A DNA stretch of 64,000 nucleotides from Pasteurella sp049670895 (lineage in GTDB: Bacteria; Pseudomonadota; Gammaproteobacteria; Enterobacterales; Pasteurellaceae), in the NCBI RefSeq assembly GCF_049670895.1, contig NZ_CP187170.1; one strand, 5' to 3'. The translations under genes and the position numbers were made by a program. Below, in pieces: positions 15,340-25,292 of this stretch. The stretch's first letter is position 1. Each line of letters opens with the position of its first letter. The notes beneath the pieces were generated by a model. It did no database searches. It worked only from the letters and a program-made list of their open reading frames with translations, and was not told the DNA's origin.

Positions 15340-18300
15340 ATGCCAAAACGTACAGATATAAAAACTATTTTGATTATTGGAGCTGGTCCGATTGTGATTG
15401 GGCAGGCGTGTGAATTTGACTACTCGGGTGCTCAGGCGGTGAAAGCCTTGCGTGAGGAAGGTTATAAAGTGGTGTTAGTCAACTCTAACCCCGCCACCAT
15501 TATGACAGATCCGAATATGGCGGATGTGACCTATATTGAACCGATTGAGTGGCAAACTGTTGAGAAAATCATCGAAAAAGAACGCCCAGATGCGATTTTG
15601 CCGACAATGGGCGGGCAGACTGCGTTGAACTGTGCGTTAGATTTGTCGAAAAACGGGGTGTTGAAAAAATACAATGTGGAGCTGATTGGGGCGACAGAAG
15701 ATGCCATTGATAAAGCCGAAGATCGGGGGCGTTTTAAAGAAGCGATGGAAAAAATTGGCTTAAACACGCCAAAATCTTTTGTTTGTCATACCTTTGAAGA
15801 AGCTTGGGCGGCACAAGCAGAAGTCGGTTTTCCAACATTAATTCGTCCGTCTTTTACGATGGGCGGATCGGGCGGTGGTATTGCCTATAATAAAGATGAG
15901 TTTCAGGCTATTTGTGAACGTGGCTTTGATGCTTCACCCACCCATGAACTCTTGATCGAGCAGTCCGTATTAGGTTGGAAAGAATATGAAATGGAAGTGG
16001 TGCGTGATAAAGCAGATAACTGCATTATTGTGTGTTCCATTGAGAATTTTGACCCAATGGGCGTGCATACGGGAGATTCAATTACCGTAGCACCAGCACA
16101 AACCTTAACCGATAAAGAATATCAAATTATGCGTAATGCGAGCCTTGCGGTATTGCGTGAAATTGGTGTGGATACGGGCGGTTCTAACGTGCAATTTGCG
16201 ATTAACCCTGAAAATGGCGAAATGATCGTCATTGAAATGAACCCTCGTGTCAGCCGTTCTTCTGCGTTGGCATCTAAAGCAACGGGTTTCCCAATTGCGA
16301 AAGTGGCGGCAAAATTAGCGGTGGGTTATACCTTAAATGAACTCCGTAATGATATTACGGGCGGATTAATTCCAGCCTCCTTTGAGCCATCAATTGACTA
16401 TGTGGTGACGAAAGTGCCACGTTTTGCCTTTGAAAAATTCCCACAAGCGGATGATCGCTTAACCACACAAATGAAATCGGTGGGGGAAGTGATGGCAATG
16501 GGGCGGACGTTCCAAGAGTCGTTACAAAAAGCCTTGCGTGGTTTAGAAACGGGCATTTGTGGCTTTAATTTAATGTCGGAAGAATTGGAAAAAATCCGTC
16601 AAGAATTAGGTAATCCTGGTCCGACTCGTATTTTATATGTGGCAGATGCATTTGGGGCAGGCTTTACCTTAGATGAAGTGCATCATTACAGTAAAATCGA
16701 TCCTTGGTTCTTAATTCAGATTCAAGATTTGGTGTTAGAAGAATTAGCACTTGAAAAACGCACCTTAGATGAATTGGATTATGCAGAACTTCGTCGTTTA
16801 AAACGTAAAGGCTTTTCCGATAAACGTATTGCACAATTAACCAAATCTGAAGAAAGTGCGGTACGAAATAAACGTTTTTCTGTTAATTTACATCCTGTTT
16901 ATAAACGGGTGGATACCTGTGCAGGGGAATTTACATCAGATACGGCGTATTTATATTCTACCTATGAAGAAGAATGTGAAAGCCGTCCATCAGATAAGAA
17001 AAAAATCATGATCTTAGGGGGCGGTCCGAACCGTATTGGTCAGGGGATTGAGTTCGATTATTGCTGTGTGCATGCTTCGCTTGCCTTGCGTGAAGCAGGT
17101 TTTGAAACCATTATGGTGAACTGTAACCCAGAAACCGTTTCAACGGATTTTGATACCTCTGATCGTCTATATTTTGAGCCATTAACATTGGAAGATGTGC
17201 TTGAGATTATTCATGTGGAAAAACCGTATGGCGTGATTGTGCATTATGGTGGGCAAACACCATTGAAACTCGCCAATGATTTACATGCCAACGGGGTGAA
17301 CATTATTGGTACCTCCGCAGACAGCATTGATGCCGCAGAAGATCGTGAACGTTTCCAAAAAATTCTGCATCAATTACATTTAAAACAACCTACCAACCGT
17401 ACAGCACGCAATGCAGAAGAAGCCGTGAAATTGGCAGAAGAAGTGGGGTATCCGTTAGTGGTTCGTCCTTCTTATGTTTTAGGCGGCCGTGCGATGCAGA
17501 TTGTGTATAACGTGGAGGAGTTAAACCGTTATATGCGTGAGGCAGTTTCGGTATCGAATGACAGCCCGATTTTATTAGATCACTTCTTAAATAATGCCAT
17601 TGAAGTGGATGTGGATTGCATTTGCGATGGTGAAGATGTGGTGATCGGCGGCATTATGCAACATATTGAACAAGCAGGGATTCACAGTGGGGATTCAGCA
17701 TGTTCATTACCGCCTTATTCCTTAAGCCAAGAGGTGCAAGATGAAATTCGTCGTCAAACGGCGGAAATGGCATTTGCCTTAGGGGTGAAAGGCTTAATGA
17801 ATGTGCAATTTGCGGTGCAAGACGGGGTGATTTATGTGTTAGAAGTGAACCCTCGTGCAAGCCGTACCGTGCCGTTTGTGAGCAAAGCGACGGGGCGTCC
17901 ATTAGCGAAAATTGCTGCACGTGTGATGGCGGGGGAAAGCCTGAAAGCACAAGGCATTCAAGGTGAAGTGATTCCACCGTTTTATTCGGTGAAAGAGGCG
18001 GTCTTCCCGTTCATCAAATTCCCGGGCGTTGATACGGTGTTAGGCCCTGAAATGCGTTCAACAGGTGAGGTGATGGGTGTAGGGAAAACCTTTGCGGAAG
18101 CCTTCTTAAAAGCCCAATTGGGTGCGGGCGAGCGTATCTCAAAAACGGGCAAGGTCTTTTTGTCTGTCAATGATGGTGATAAGTCACGTTTACTGCCTAT
18201 CGCACGAAAACTGCAAGAGTCTGGTTATGGCTTATGTGCTACGTTAGGGACGGCAAAATTCTTGTGTCAACACGGACTGGCGGTACAAACCATTAAAAAA

Positions 18301-18546
18301 GTACGTGAAGGCCGCCCAAATATCGTGGATGCGATCAAAAATGGGGAAATTGCCATGGTGATTAACTCCGTCAGTGGATTGGCAGAAAGTGTGACAGACG
18401 GGCATGCGATTCGTCGCAGTGCATTACAACAAAAAGTGATGCTACAAACCACTTTGGCAGGGGCTGAAGCACTGGTGGGCAGTTTAGCCTATCTTGATCA
18501 TTTCGATGTGTATTCTGTGCAAGATTTGCATCAAAGCTTGGCATAA
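15340..18546 (+). CDS. carB: Carbamoyl-phosphate synthase large subunit
   Basis: Synthesises carbamoyl phosphate from bicarbonate, ammonia and two ATP. The 1068-residue protein has the duplicated structure: carboxyphosphate half (starting KTILIIGAGPIVIGQACEFD), an oligomerisation region, the carbamate half (KIMILGGGPNRIGQGIEFD near 555), and a C-terminal MGS-like allosteric domain (VFLSVNDGDKSRLLPIARKL, near 940) that binds UMP and ornithine in enteric enzymes. ATP-grasp motifs RPSFTMGGSGGG and RPSYVLGGRAM are intact and there is no frameshift. AGAGAGAGAAC precedes the ATG. It ends with a clear terminator. The 139-bp gap upstream, with an uptake word, could hold a second promoter, but none is convincing. 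Confidence 0.97.
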   Translation: MPKRTDIKTILIIGAGPIVIGQACEFDYSGAQAVKALREEGYKVVLVNSNPATIMTDPNMADVTYIEPIEWQTVEKIIEKERPDAILPTMGGQTALNCALDLSKNGVLKKYNVELIGATEDAIDKAEDRGRFKEAMEKIGLNTPKSFVCHTFEEAWAAQAEVGFPTLIRPSFTMGGSGGGIAYNKDEFQAICERGFDASPTHELLIEQSVLGWKEYEMEVVRDKADNCIIVCSIENFDPMGVHTGDSITVAPAQTLTDKEYQIMRNASLAVLREIGVDTGGSNVQFAINPENGEMIVIEMNPRVSRSSALASKATGFPIAKVAAKLAVGYTLNELRNDITGGLIPASFEPSIDYVVTKVPRFAFEKFPQADDRLTTQMKSVGEVMAMGRTFQESLQKALRGLETGICGFNLMSEELEKIRQELGNPGPTRILYVADAFGAGFTLDEVHHYSKIDPWFLIQIQDLVLEELALEKRTLDELDYAELRRLKRKGFSDKRIAQLTKSEESAVRNKRFSVNLHPVYKRVDTCAGEFTSDTAYLYSTYEEECESRPSDKKKIMILGGGPNRIGQGIEFDYCCVHASLALREAGFETIMVNCNPETVSTDFDTSDRLYFEPLTLEDVLEIIHVEKPYGVIVHYGGQTPLKLANDLHANGVNIIGTSADSIDAAEDRERFQKILHQLHLKQPTNRTARNAEEAVKLAEEVGYPLVVRPSYVLGGRAMQIVYNVEELNRYMREAVSVSNDSPILLDHFLNNAIEVDVDCICDGEDVVIGGIMQHIEQAGIHSGDSACSLPPYSLSQEVQDEIRRQTAEMAFALGVKGLMNVQFAVQDGVIYVLEVNPRASRTVPFVSKATGRPLAKIAARVMAGESLKAQGIQGEVIPPFYSVKEAVFPFIKFPGVDTVLGPEMRSTGEVMGVGKTFAEAFLKAQLGAGERISKTGKVFLSVNDGDKSRLLPIARKLQESGYGLCATLGTAKFLCQHGLAVQTIKKVREGRPNIVDAIKNGEIAMVINSVSGLAESVTDGHAIRRSALQQKVMLQTTLAGAEALVGSLAYLDHFDVYSVQDLHQSLA

Positions 18547-18567
18547 TCTGGTGTTATTAAAGAAAAG

Positions 18568-18594
18568 TGCAGATCAGGGGATCTGCATTTTTTA
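18568..18594 (+). terminator. carB terminator
   Basis: Perfect 8-bp stem TGCAGATC / GATCTGCA with an AGGG loop followed by a run of six T. Confidence 0.85.
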
Positions 18595-18755
18595 TTGCCT
18601 ATTTTAGGCATTCCGTTTTAGGATAGGCGTTTATCTCGTACAATCAATGCGACAGCACAAGCGAAATAAAAGGCAGAGATCCCATATCTGTCAAATATAA
18701 AATAGAGTAGAATACCGCTCAAATTTAAAAGCTTAATCAATTAGGAGTAATTCTT

Positions 18756-20759
18756 ATGGCAACACGTAAAGAACTGGCAAATGCGATCCGCTTTTTAAGT
18801 ATGGATGCAGTACAAAAAGCAAAATCAGGGCATCCTGGTGCCCCAATGGGCATGGCGGACATTGCTGAGGTATTATGGCGTGATTTTTTGAAACATAATC
18901 CAACCAATCCAAAATGGGTCGACCGAGATCGTTTTATTTTATCCAATGGTCATGGCTCCATGTTGATTTATAGCTTATTACATTTAACGGGATATGATTT
19001 ATCCATTGATGATTTAAAACAATTTCGTCAATTACATTCAAAAACACCAGGACACCCAGAATATGGTTATGCACCTGGTGTAGAAACCACCACAGGGCCG
19101 TTAGGTCAAGGGATTACGAATGCCGTGGGCTTTGCCATTGCAGAAAAAACCCTTGCACATCAATTTAATCGTCTAGGACACGACATTGTGGATCACTATA
19201 CCTACGCATTTTTAGGCGATGGTTGTTTAATGGAAGGGATTTCACATGAAGCCTGTTCTTTAGCGGGAACATTAGGTTTAGGCAAATTAATTGCCTTTTA
19301 TGACGATAATAATATTTCCATTGATGGTCATGTTGATGGTTGGTTTACCGATGATACACAAAAACGTTTCGAAGCCTATGGCTGGCATGTCGTACCTGCA
19401 ATTGATGGTCACAACCCAGAGCAAATCCTTGATGCGATCAAACAAGCTCAAGCCGAGAAAAACAAACCAACGTTAATTATTTGTAAAACAATCATTGGGT
19501 TTGGTTCACCAAACAAATCCAATTCACACGATTGCCACGGTGCCCCATTAGGTGATGAAGAAATTGCCTTAACACGTCAAGCCCTAAATTGGCATTATGC
19601 CCCGTTTGAAATTCCCGCAGATATTTATGCACAGTGGGATGCAAAAGCTAAAGGTCAAGCGGCAGAAACCGCATGGGAAGAAAAATTTGCAGCTTATGCA
19701 AAAGCCTATCCTGAATTAGCGGCAGAATTTACCCGTCGTGTAAATGCTGAATTACCAGCAAACTGGGCAACAGAATCACAAGCCTTTATTGAACAATTAC
19801 AAGCCAATCCAGCCAGCATTGCTAGCCGTAAAGCCTCGCAAAATGCGATTGAAGCGTATGCAAAATTATTGCCTGAATTTTTAGGGGGATCGGCGGATTT
19901 AGCCAGCTCTAACTTAACCTTATGGTCTGGTTCAAAACCTATCCGTGCGGTGGAAAATGCAGATGGTAACTACTTAAATTATGGTGTGCGTGAATTTGGT
20001 ATGTCAGCCATTATGAACGGTATTGCCTTACATGGTGGATTCATTCCTTACGGGGCGACATTCTTAATGTTCATGGAATATGCACACAATGCGGTGCGTA
20101 TGGCTGCATTAATGAAACAACGTGCATTATTCGTTTACACCCACGATTCTATTGGGCTAGGTGAAGATGGTCCAACCCATCAACCTGTGGAACAAACTGC
20201 CGCATTACGTTTAATTCCGAATTTAGAAACTTGGCGTCCGTGCGATCAAGTGGAATCGGCAGTTGCATGGAAAGCCGCCGTGGAGCGTAAAGAAGGCCCA
20301 AGTGCGTTAATTTTCACCCGTCAAAATCTTGCACAAATGAACCGCACTTCTGCACAATTAGCGGATGTGGCTCGTGGTGGTTATGTGCTACGTCATAGCG
20401 AAAACCCAGATCAGCCAGATTTAATCTTCATCGCAACGGGGTCTGAAGTCGAATTAGCCATGAAAGCGGCAGACGTTTTATCGGCAGAAGGGGTAAACGT
20501 GCGTGTGGTTTCTATGCCAAGTACCAACGTATTTGATAAACAAGATGCAGCATACCGTGAAAGCGTGTTACCGAGCCATGTCACTAAACGTGTTGCCATT
20601 GAAGCAGGAATTGCAGATTTCTGGTACAAATATGTCGGCTTTGGTGGACGTATTGTGGGCATGACCACCTTTGGCGAGTCCGCACCAGCAGATCAATTAT
20701 TCAAACTCTTCGGTTTCACCGTTGAAAATGTGGTGGCAAAAGCCAAAGAAATCCTTTAA
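18756..20759 (+). CDS. tktA: Transketolase
   Basis: Thiamine-diphosphate enzyme of the non-oxidative pentose phosphate pathway; moves two-carbon units between sugar phosphates, linking to glycolysis. The 667-residue protein shows KSGHPGAPMGMADIAEVLW at the start, the ThDP motif GDG with following NN (FLGDGCLMEG to DDNNISIDGH), and the pyrimidine-binding and C-terminal domains (FGMSAIMNGIALHGG, HDSIGLGEDGPTHQP). TAGGAGTAA stands before the ATG. It forms its own unit between two terminators. With zwf, pgl and gnd elsewhere in the window, most of the pentose phosphate pathway is represented. Confidence 0.96.
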   Translation: MATRKELANAIRFLSMDAVQKAKSGHPGAPMGMADIAEVLWRDFLKHNPTNPKWVDRDRFILSNGHGSMLIYSLLHLTGYDLSIDDLKQFRQLHSKTPGHPEYGYAPGVETTTGPLGQGITNAVGFAIAEKTLAHQFNRLGHDIVDHYTYAFLGDGCLMEGISHEACSLAGTLGLGKLIAFYDDNNISIDGHVDGWFTDDTQKRFEAYGWHVVPAIDGHNPEQILDAIKQAQAEKNKPTLIICKTIIGFGSPNKSNSHDCHGAPLGDEEIALTRQALNWHYAPFEIPADIYAQWDAKAKGQAAETAWEEKFAAYAKAYPELAAEFTRRVNAELPANWATESQAFIEQLQANPASIASRKASQNAIEAYAKLLPEFLGGSADLASSNLTLWSGSKPIRAVENADGNYLNYGVREFGMSAIMNGIALHGGFIPYGATFLMFMEYAHNAVRMAALMKQRALFVYTHDSIGLGEDGPTHQPVEQTAALRLIPNLETWRPCDQVESAVAWKAAVERKEGPSALIFTRQNLAQMNRTSAQLADVARGGYVLRHSENPDQPDLIFIATGSEVELAMKAADVLSAEGVNVRVVSMPSTNVFDKQDAAYRESVLPSHVTKRVAIEAGIADFWYKYVGFGGRIVGMTTFGESAPADQLFKLFGFTVENVVAKAKEIL

Positions 20760-20780
20760 TTTGAAAAGGCATTAAACAAA

Positions 20781-20819
20781 ACAGCACGTTAGCCAAAGGC
20801 GTTAACGTGCTGTTTTTTT
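20781..20819. terminator. tktA terminator
   Basis: Long stem ACAGCACGTTA / TAACGTGCTGT (20781-20791 and 20803-20813) followed by seven T. The upstream A-rich side also makes a T-rich tail on the minus strand, so it may serve mgtC as well. Confidence 0.8.
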
Positions 20820-20915
20820 ATCTTTGCTTTTTTGTCAGTCTAGCCAATCAAAAGGTGGGGCGAAAACGTTTTGAAAATCGACCGCACTTTATGTTGTCGG
20901 AATGTTGTCGGACGG

Positions 20916-21638
20916 TTATCCCCCCAAATCCACACTGACCACTTCGGGTTCATTTTTTAATAGCAAATAAATGTTTTGTAGCATGGTGGTTTTGTCCGTG
21001 ATTAAACAACGAATATTTAAACGGACATCATGACTATTCGGTAAATCTCGCACATTGAGGCTATCAACAAGATAATTATTGTTAATTAAAATATCGGTGA
21101 CTTTCCCAATGGCATGAGGGGTATTCAACTGAATGGTCAGTTTTGTTTTGCGGATTCTCTCTTGACGACGAACCAAGCTTTGCACAATCGGGCTTAAACG
21201 TACAGCAATTAAAATCATCATTGTGGCGATGATAGCATCAAAGAAAAAGCCAGCCCCCGTCGCAATACCAATGCCTGCGGCTGCCCAAATAATGGCGGCA
21301 GTGGTTAAGCCAGAAATGGCATCATTGCTTTTACGCAAAATCACCCCCGCCCCTAAAAAACCAATACCACTAATCACCTGTGCGGCTAAACGCATTGGAT
21401 CGGTTCGAATATTTTCGGAGACTTGTGCATAATGTTCTGCCGCTTGAATAGAGACAATCGTCAACACACAAGTAGTGATAGCAATAATCACACAGGTTTT
21501 CACCCCTACGGGTTTACGTTTCAGCTCACGCTCGAAACCAATGACACCACCGAGTACCATTGCCATGAACATTTTAGCGAGAATAGAAAAATGTGCAGAG
21601 GCAAGCAAAAGATTAAAAAGTTCTAAGGGAGATTTCAT
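20916..21638 (-). CDS. MgtC/SapB family membrane protein
   Basis: Inner-membrane protein of the MgtC family, with a C-terminal ACT-like cytoplasmic domain. In pathogens MgtC proteins inhibit the F1Fo ATPase and aid growth under low magnesium and in macrophages; the role here is inferred only by family. From ATG 21638 it has about 240 residues (the frame extends to a TTG at 21665). Conserved blocks are GGVIGFERELKRKPVGVKTC, QVISGIGFLGAGVILR and GLTTAAIIWAAAGIGIA, with five hydrophobic segments; the last 90 residues carry the soluble domain. The upstream 300-bp gap (21639-21938) shows one uptake word near its right end and no other element I recognise. Confidence 0.88.
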   Translation of the reverse strand: MKSPLELFNLLLASAHFSILAKMFMAMVLGGVIGFERELKRKPVGVKTCVIIAITTCVLTIVSIQAAEHYAQVSENIRTDPMRLAAQVISGIGFLGAGVILRKSNDAISGLTTAAIIWAAAGIGIATGAGFFFDAIIATMMILIAVRLSPIVQSLVRRQERIRKTKLTIQLNTPHAIGKVTDILINNNYLVDSLNVRDLPNSHDVRLNIRCLITDKTTMLQNIYLLLKNEPEVVSVDLGG

Positions 21639-21938
21639 AGACCATCGAATTAAAAATAACCACAACTCCGATCATTGTAGCAAGCTAACCTTGAGACCTC
21701 CATAGCTAAGTGAAAATATATTTTTTACCTGAAACATGAACATCGTTTTTCTGATTTATGTTCAAGATTGAGGGTTGTGCCATGTGTTTTTTAAACAAGT
21801 TTGAGACAAAAAGCGGGTGTCTTTGAACGGTTGGCTTGATGTGGAAACGTGCCTTGAACAGATTGAATTTTCGCCCATTTTTCTTTACTATTTTGTCTAT
21901 TTCATGCCAACAAAACTTAGCAAAAAACCACCGCACTT

Positions 21939-22529
21939 ATGCCTGATAAACTCTTTGCTTTTACACATACTTTCATGCGTTTAGCATACCAACATCGCAA
22001 AAAATGTTATCTGTTTTGGGCATTGGAATTGGCAACCGTCATTTTTTTTAGTTTGATCGATGGGTATTTTGTTTTTTTCAATGATGCAAACATTAAATAT
22101 GCCTCTTACCACCATATTACGGTAGAAATTAGACAACAGCGTGTTTACGGTAAACTGAATAAATATATAACGGTCAAACAGCGTAATCATCATTGTTATC
22201 AAGCACATTGTGGCTTGCCTGCAGAAGGCGAGTATCAGCTTGATGAGTTGCAATTTATTACCCTCAATGGCAAAGACTATATTAAGAAAATGTGCGTGAA
22301 AAATTCTGTGTGTTACCAAAATCTTTTTGATGAGCAGGTCGAATATTATTTAACTGCCTTGCGTGCCCAAAAAATTGCACAGCTTTGGGAGCTTATCTGG
22401 ATATTGATTGTTTGCAATGTGCTTTTCTATCCCCTCATGCTCTATACCTTTGAGCGACACCAGCAAGAAGCAAAAATGCAAGAAATGCCTGCTCATCATA
22501 CTGAGGAACAGGGAGAAATTTTGATTTAA
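21939..22529 (+). CDS. Unknown two-span membrane protein
   Basis: I do not recognise this family. The 196-residue product has one membrane segment near residues 25-45 (CYLFWALELATVIFFSLIDG), a central region of about 100 residues with several cysteines (CYQAHCG, MCVKNSVCYQ), probably outside the cytoplasm and disulfide-bonded, and a second segment near 150-172 (LIWILIVCNVLFYPLML). A charged C-terminal tail follows. The ATG at 21939 directly follows an uptake word and has no good ribosome site; ATG 21975 is an alternative. It lies convergent with yheS and divergent from mgtC. Confidence 0.65.
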   Translation: MPDKLFAFTHTFMRLAYQHRKKCYLFWALELATVIFFSLIDGYFVFFNDANIKYASYHHITVEIRQQRVYGKLNKYITVKQRNHHCYQAHCGLPAEGEYQLDELQFITLNGKDYIKKMCVKNSVCYQNLFDEQVEYYLTALRAQKIAQLWELIWILIVCNVLFYPLMLYTFERHQQEAKMQEMPAHHTEEQGEILI

Positions 22530-22536
22530 TGTGATG

Positions 22537-22567
22537 AAAACGTCCAGAAAGGTTGCCCTTCTGGACG
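22537..22567 (-). terminator. Hairpin terminator of yheS
   Basis: Stem CGTCCAGAA / TTCTGGACG (22541-22549 and 22559-22567) in the 54-bp gap between convergent genes, followed on the minus strand by TTTTC. It is better oriented for yheS than for the plus-strand gene. Confidence 0.65.
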
Positions 22568-22583
22568 GCGGTTGATCACAAGG

Positions 22584-24524
22584 TTACGCATCTTGAGAAA
22601 AGGCTTGAGTGAGGCATTCCAAGTCTTCTTGCACACTCAGCCACGTCATTTCCACCTCTTCAAGTTGTTTTTTGATTTTCACTTGTTCGCTTAAAAGTGC
22701 GGTCATTTTGTCTTTATTTTCCGCTAAATATAATTCACTATCGCCCAGTTGGTGTTCAATGTGGGCAAGTTGCTGTGAAAGTGCCTCCATTTGGGTTTCG
22801 CATTGTTGTAATTTTTTGCGAAGTGGGGCGGTTTGTTGACGTAATTCGGCTTCACGGCGTTTTTGTTCTTTCCGATTGGCACTGCTGTTGTCTGCTGTGG
22901 TTGGGGAGGGATTTGACGTTTTGACTTCAGGTGCACGGTTTATTTCATTCAACCATTTTTGATAATCCTCCAAATCCCCTGAAAAAGGTTCCACTTTTTT
23001 ATCATGTACTAAATAAAATTCTTCCACCGTATTGCGTAGCAAATGGCGATCGTGCGACACCACCACCAATGAGCCTTGATAATCCACTAAGGCTTCCGTT
23101 AAGGCTTGTCGCATATCTAAATCTAAATGGTTGGTTGGTTCATCAAGTAACAATAAATTCGGGCGTTGCCACACAATTAAGGCTAACACCAAACGGGCTT
23201 TTTCTCCGCCAGAGAAGGATTTTACCGCTTCATTGACTTTATCCCCTTTAAAGGCAAACCCACCGAGGTAATCACGCAGTTGTTGTTCCGTTTGCTGTGG
23301 AGCAATTTTTTGTAAGTGCCATAAGGGGCTTTCTTCCGCACGCAAGGTGTCGAGTTGATGTTGGGCAAAATAACCCAGTTGCACCCCTTTGGCTAATTGC
23401 ACCGTACCAAATAAAGGGGGCAATTCCCCTGCCAATAATTTGATCAAGGTGGATTTACCTGCCCCGTTTTTACCCAATAAGCCAATGCGAGATCCTGGCA
23501 CGAGGTTCAATTTGATTTTTTCTAAAATTTCTACCGCACTTTTCCCGTCCACGGCAGGATAACCTGCACTCACCTGTTCCATAGAAAGTAGCGGATTGGG
23601 CAAAGAAATAGGATCACGAAATTGAAAATGGAAAGGATTATCCACATAAGCGGGGGCGATAAGCTCCATCCGTTCAAGGGCTTTCATTCGGCTTTGTGCT
23701 TGTTTGGCTTTGGTTGCTTTGGCTTTAAAACGATCGATATATTTTTGTAGGTGAGCCACTTTTTGTTGTTGCTGGCGATAAAGTGCGGTTTGTTGGGCTA
23801 ATTTTGTCGCACGTTGCACCTCAAAAGAGGAATAATCGCCTGTGTATTCATTCAGCTTTTGGTGTTCAATATGCAGAATTTTATTCACAATGGGATCGAG
23901 GAAATCACGGTCGTGAGAAATCAGCACTAAGGTGCCTTTGTATTGGACGAGCCAACGCTCAAGCCACATCACGGTGTCGAGATCCAAATGGTTGGTCGGT
24001 TCATCAAGTAGCAATAAATCGGAAGGACAAAGCAACGCTTGTGCCAGATTTAAACGCATACGCCAGCCCCCTGAAAAGGATTTGACGGGCTGTGTGAGTT
24101 CTTCTTGACTAAAGCCTAACCCATGCAACAGTGAGGCAGCACGAGATTGGATTGTCCAAGCATCAATGGCGTCGAGCTGGGCATGTAAATGGGCAATTTG
24201 ATTGCCATCGCCTTGTGCATTGGCTTTTTCTAACGCCTGTTGTAAACGACAATATTCTCGATCGCCTTCAATCACATAATCCAGTGCCGCTGTCTCCAAT
24301 GCGGGAGTTTCCTGATTCACCCAAGACAGCGACCAATTGGCAGGAAAATTGACATCGCCCCCTTCGGCACTGATTTCTTGTTTTAATAAGGCTAATAAGG
24401 AAGATTTTCCGCAGCCATTTTTGCCCACAAGACCCACTTTTTGACCTGGATTGATGGCGGCAGAGGCATTGTCGAGCAACAAAGATTGCCCACGTTTTAA
24501 GGTTAAATTTGTGAAAAAAAGCAT
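22584..24524 (-). CDS. yheS: ABC-F family ATPase YheS
   Basis: Cytoplasmic ABC-F protein with two ATPase domains and no membrane part; this family binds the ribosomal E site and helps translation of difficult sequences. The 646-residue protein has Walker A motifs GKNGCGKSS (near 35) and GKNGAGKST (near 350), signature motifs SFSGGWRMRL and SFSGGEKARL, and Walker B LLLDEPTNHLDLD twice. The inter-domain linker is rich in Gln/Lys (about 230-290), and the C-terminal 100 residues are a predicted coiled coil. Length and ends (MLFFTNLTLKRG) match YheS. It is divergent from the marC-family gene. Confidence 0.95.
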   Translation of the reverse strand: MLFFTNLTLKRGQSLLLDNASAAINPGQKVGLVGKNGCGKSSLLALLKQEISAEGGDVNFPANWSLSWVNQETPALETAALDYVIEGDREYCRLQQALEKANAQGDGNQIAHLHAQLDAIDAWTIQSRAASLLHGLGFSQEELTQPVKSFSGGWRMRLNLAQALLCPSDLLLLDEPTNHLDLDTVMWLERWLVQYKGTLVLISHDRDFLDPIVNKILHIEHQKLNEYTGDYSSFEVQRATKLAQQTALYRQQQQKVAHLQKYIDRFKAKATKAKQAQSRMKALERMELIAPAYVDNPFHFQFRDPISLPNPLLSMEQVSAGYPAVDGKSAVEILEKIKLNLVPGSRIGLLGKNGAGKSTLIKLLAGELPPLFGTVQLAKGVQLGYFAQHQLDTLRAEESPLWHLQKIAPQQTEQQLRDYLGGFAFKGDKVNEAVKSFSGGEKARLVLALIVWQRPNLLLLDEPTNHLDLDMRQALTEALVDYQGSLVVVSHDRHLLRNTVEEFYLVHDKKVEPFSGDLEDYQKWLNEINRAPEVKTSNPSPTTADNSSANRKEQKRREAELRQQTAPLRKKLQQCETQMEALSQQLAHIEHQLGDSELYLAENKDKMTALLSEQVKIKKQLEEVEMTWLSVQEDLECLTQAFSQDA

Positions 24525-24596
24525 GGTTTGTCAGTATTTCTCTTGCTGTTTTTATTATAGAATGAGCTATTCTCTACTTTTTTATCGGAGTTGCCA

Positions 24597-25214
24597 ATGT
24601 TTGATTCACTCATCGTGCAGTTTGTGGTGTTATGGGCTGTTATCGATCCGATTGGTTCGGTCCCGGTTTACTTAACAAAAACCGTCGGCTTATCTGTGGA
24701 AGACAGACGTAAAATTGCCTTAAAAGCCGTGATTATTGCGACGGGGATTTTAATGTTCTTTCTGATTTTAGGCCAAGGACTGTTGGAAGCGATGCAAATT
24801 CCCTTAACCGCCTTTCAAATTGCAGGGGGATTGGTGCTGTTATTATTTGCATTAACAATGATTTTTGGTGAAGGTAAACCTGAAAATGAAATGAGAATGT
24901 CTTCCAGTTTAAGTGAACTGGCGGTTTACCCCCTTGCGGTGCCTTCCATTGCATCACCCGGGGCAATGATGGCGATTGTATTGTTAACGGATAACCATCG
25001 CTTTAGCTTTTTTGATCAAGTGATCACCACGTTTATCATGCTGTCTATTTTATTTATTACCTATTTGTTGTTTTTAATGGCAAATCGTATTCAACGTTTA
25101 ATTGGTAACACAGGGGCGGCGGTGATCAGTCGAGTCATGGGATTGATTCTTGCGGCAGTTGCCATCAACAATATGTTAGTCGGTATTCGGGATTTTTTCA
25201 CTCAGGTTGTTTAG
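24597..25214 (+). CDS. MarC family (UPF0056, YhgN-like) inner-membrane protein
   Basis: Integral membrane protein of the MarC/NAAT family; function of the family is unsettled. The 205-residue product (ATG 24597 with CGGAG six bases upstream; an upstream TTG at 24591 is less likely) has six hydrophobic segments and the motifs VVLWAVIDPIGSVPVYL near the start, TAFQIAGGLVLLLFA, and PLAVPSIASPGAM. These are the conserved blocks of the family. It resembles Escherichia coli YhgN in length and motif spelling. It is a single gene ending at a strong hairpin. Confidence 0.9.
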   Translation: MFDSLIVQFVVLWAVIDPIGSVPVYLTKTVGLSVEDRRKIALKAVIIATGILMFFLILGQGLLEAMQIPLTAFQIAGGLVLLLFALTMIFGEGKPENEMRMSSSLSELAVYPLAVPSIASPGAMMAIVLLTDNHRFSFFDQVITTFIMLSILFITYLLFLMANRIQRLIGNTGAAVISRVMGLILAAVAINNMLVGIRDFFTQVV

Positions 25215-25261
25215 ACGAAAATCGAGAAGAAAAAAGTGAAAAGAAAAAACGCCAAAAGAAG

Positions 25262-25292
25262 AAATGTAGCAAATGTTTGCTACATTTTTTTA
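25262..25292 (+). terminator. Terminator of the marC-family gene
   Basis: A 12-bp perfect stem AAATGTAGCAAA / TTTGCTACATTT (25262-25273 and 25276-25287) followed by T run. Confidence 0.85.

Noticed and set aside
16980..17030. Possible split of carB into two genes
   Set aside because: The reading frame is continuous through both halves; the boundary is the normal junction of the duplicated synthetase domains.
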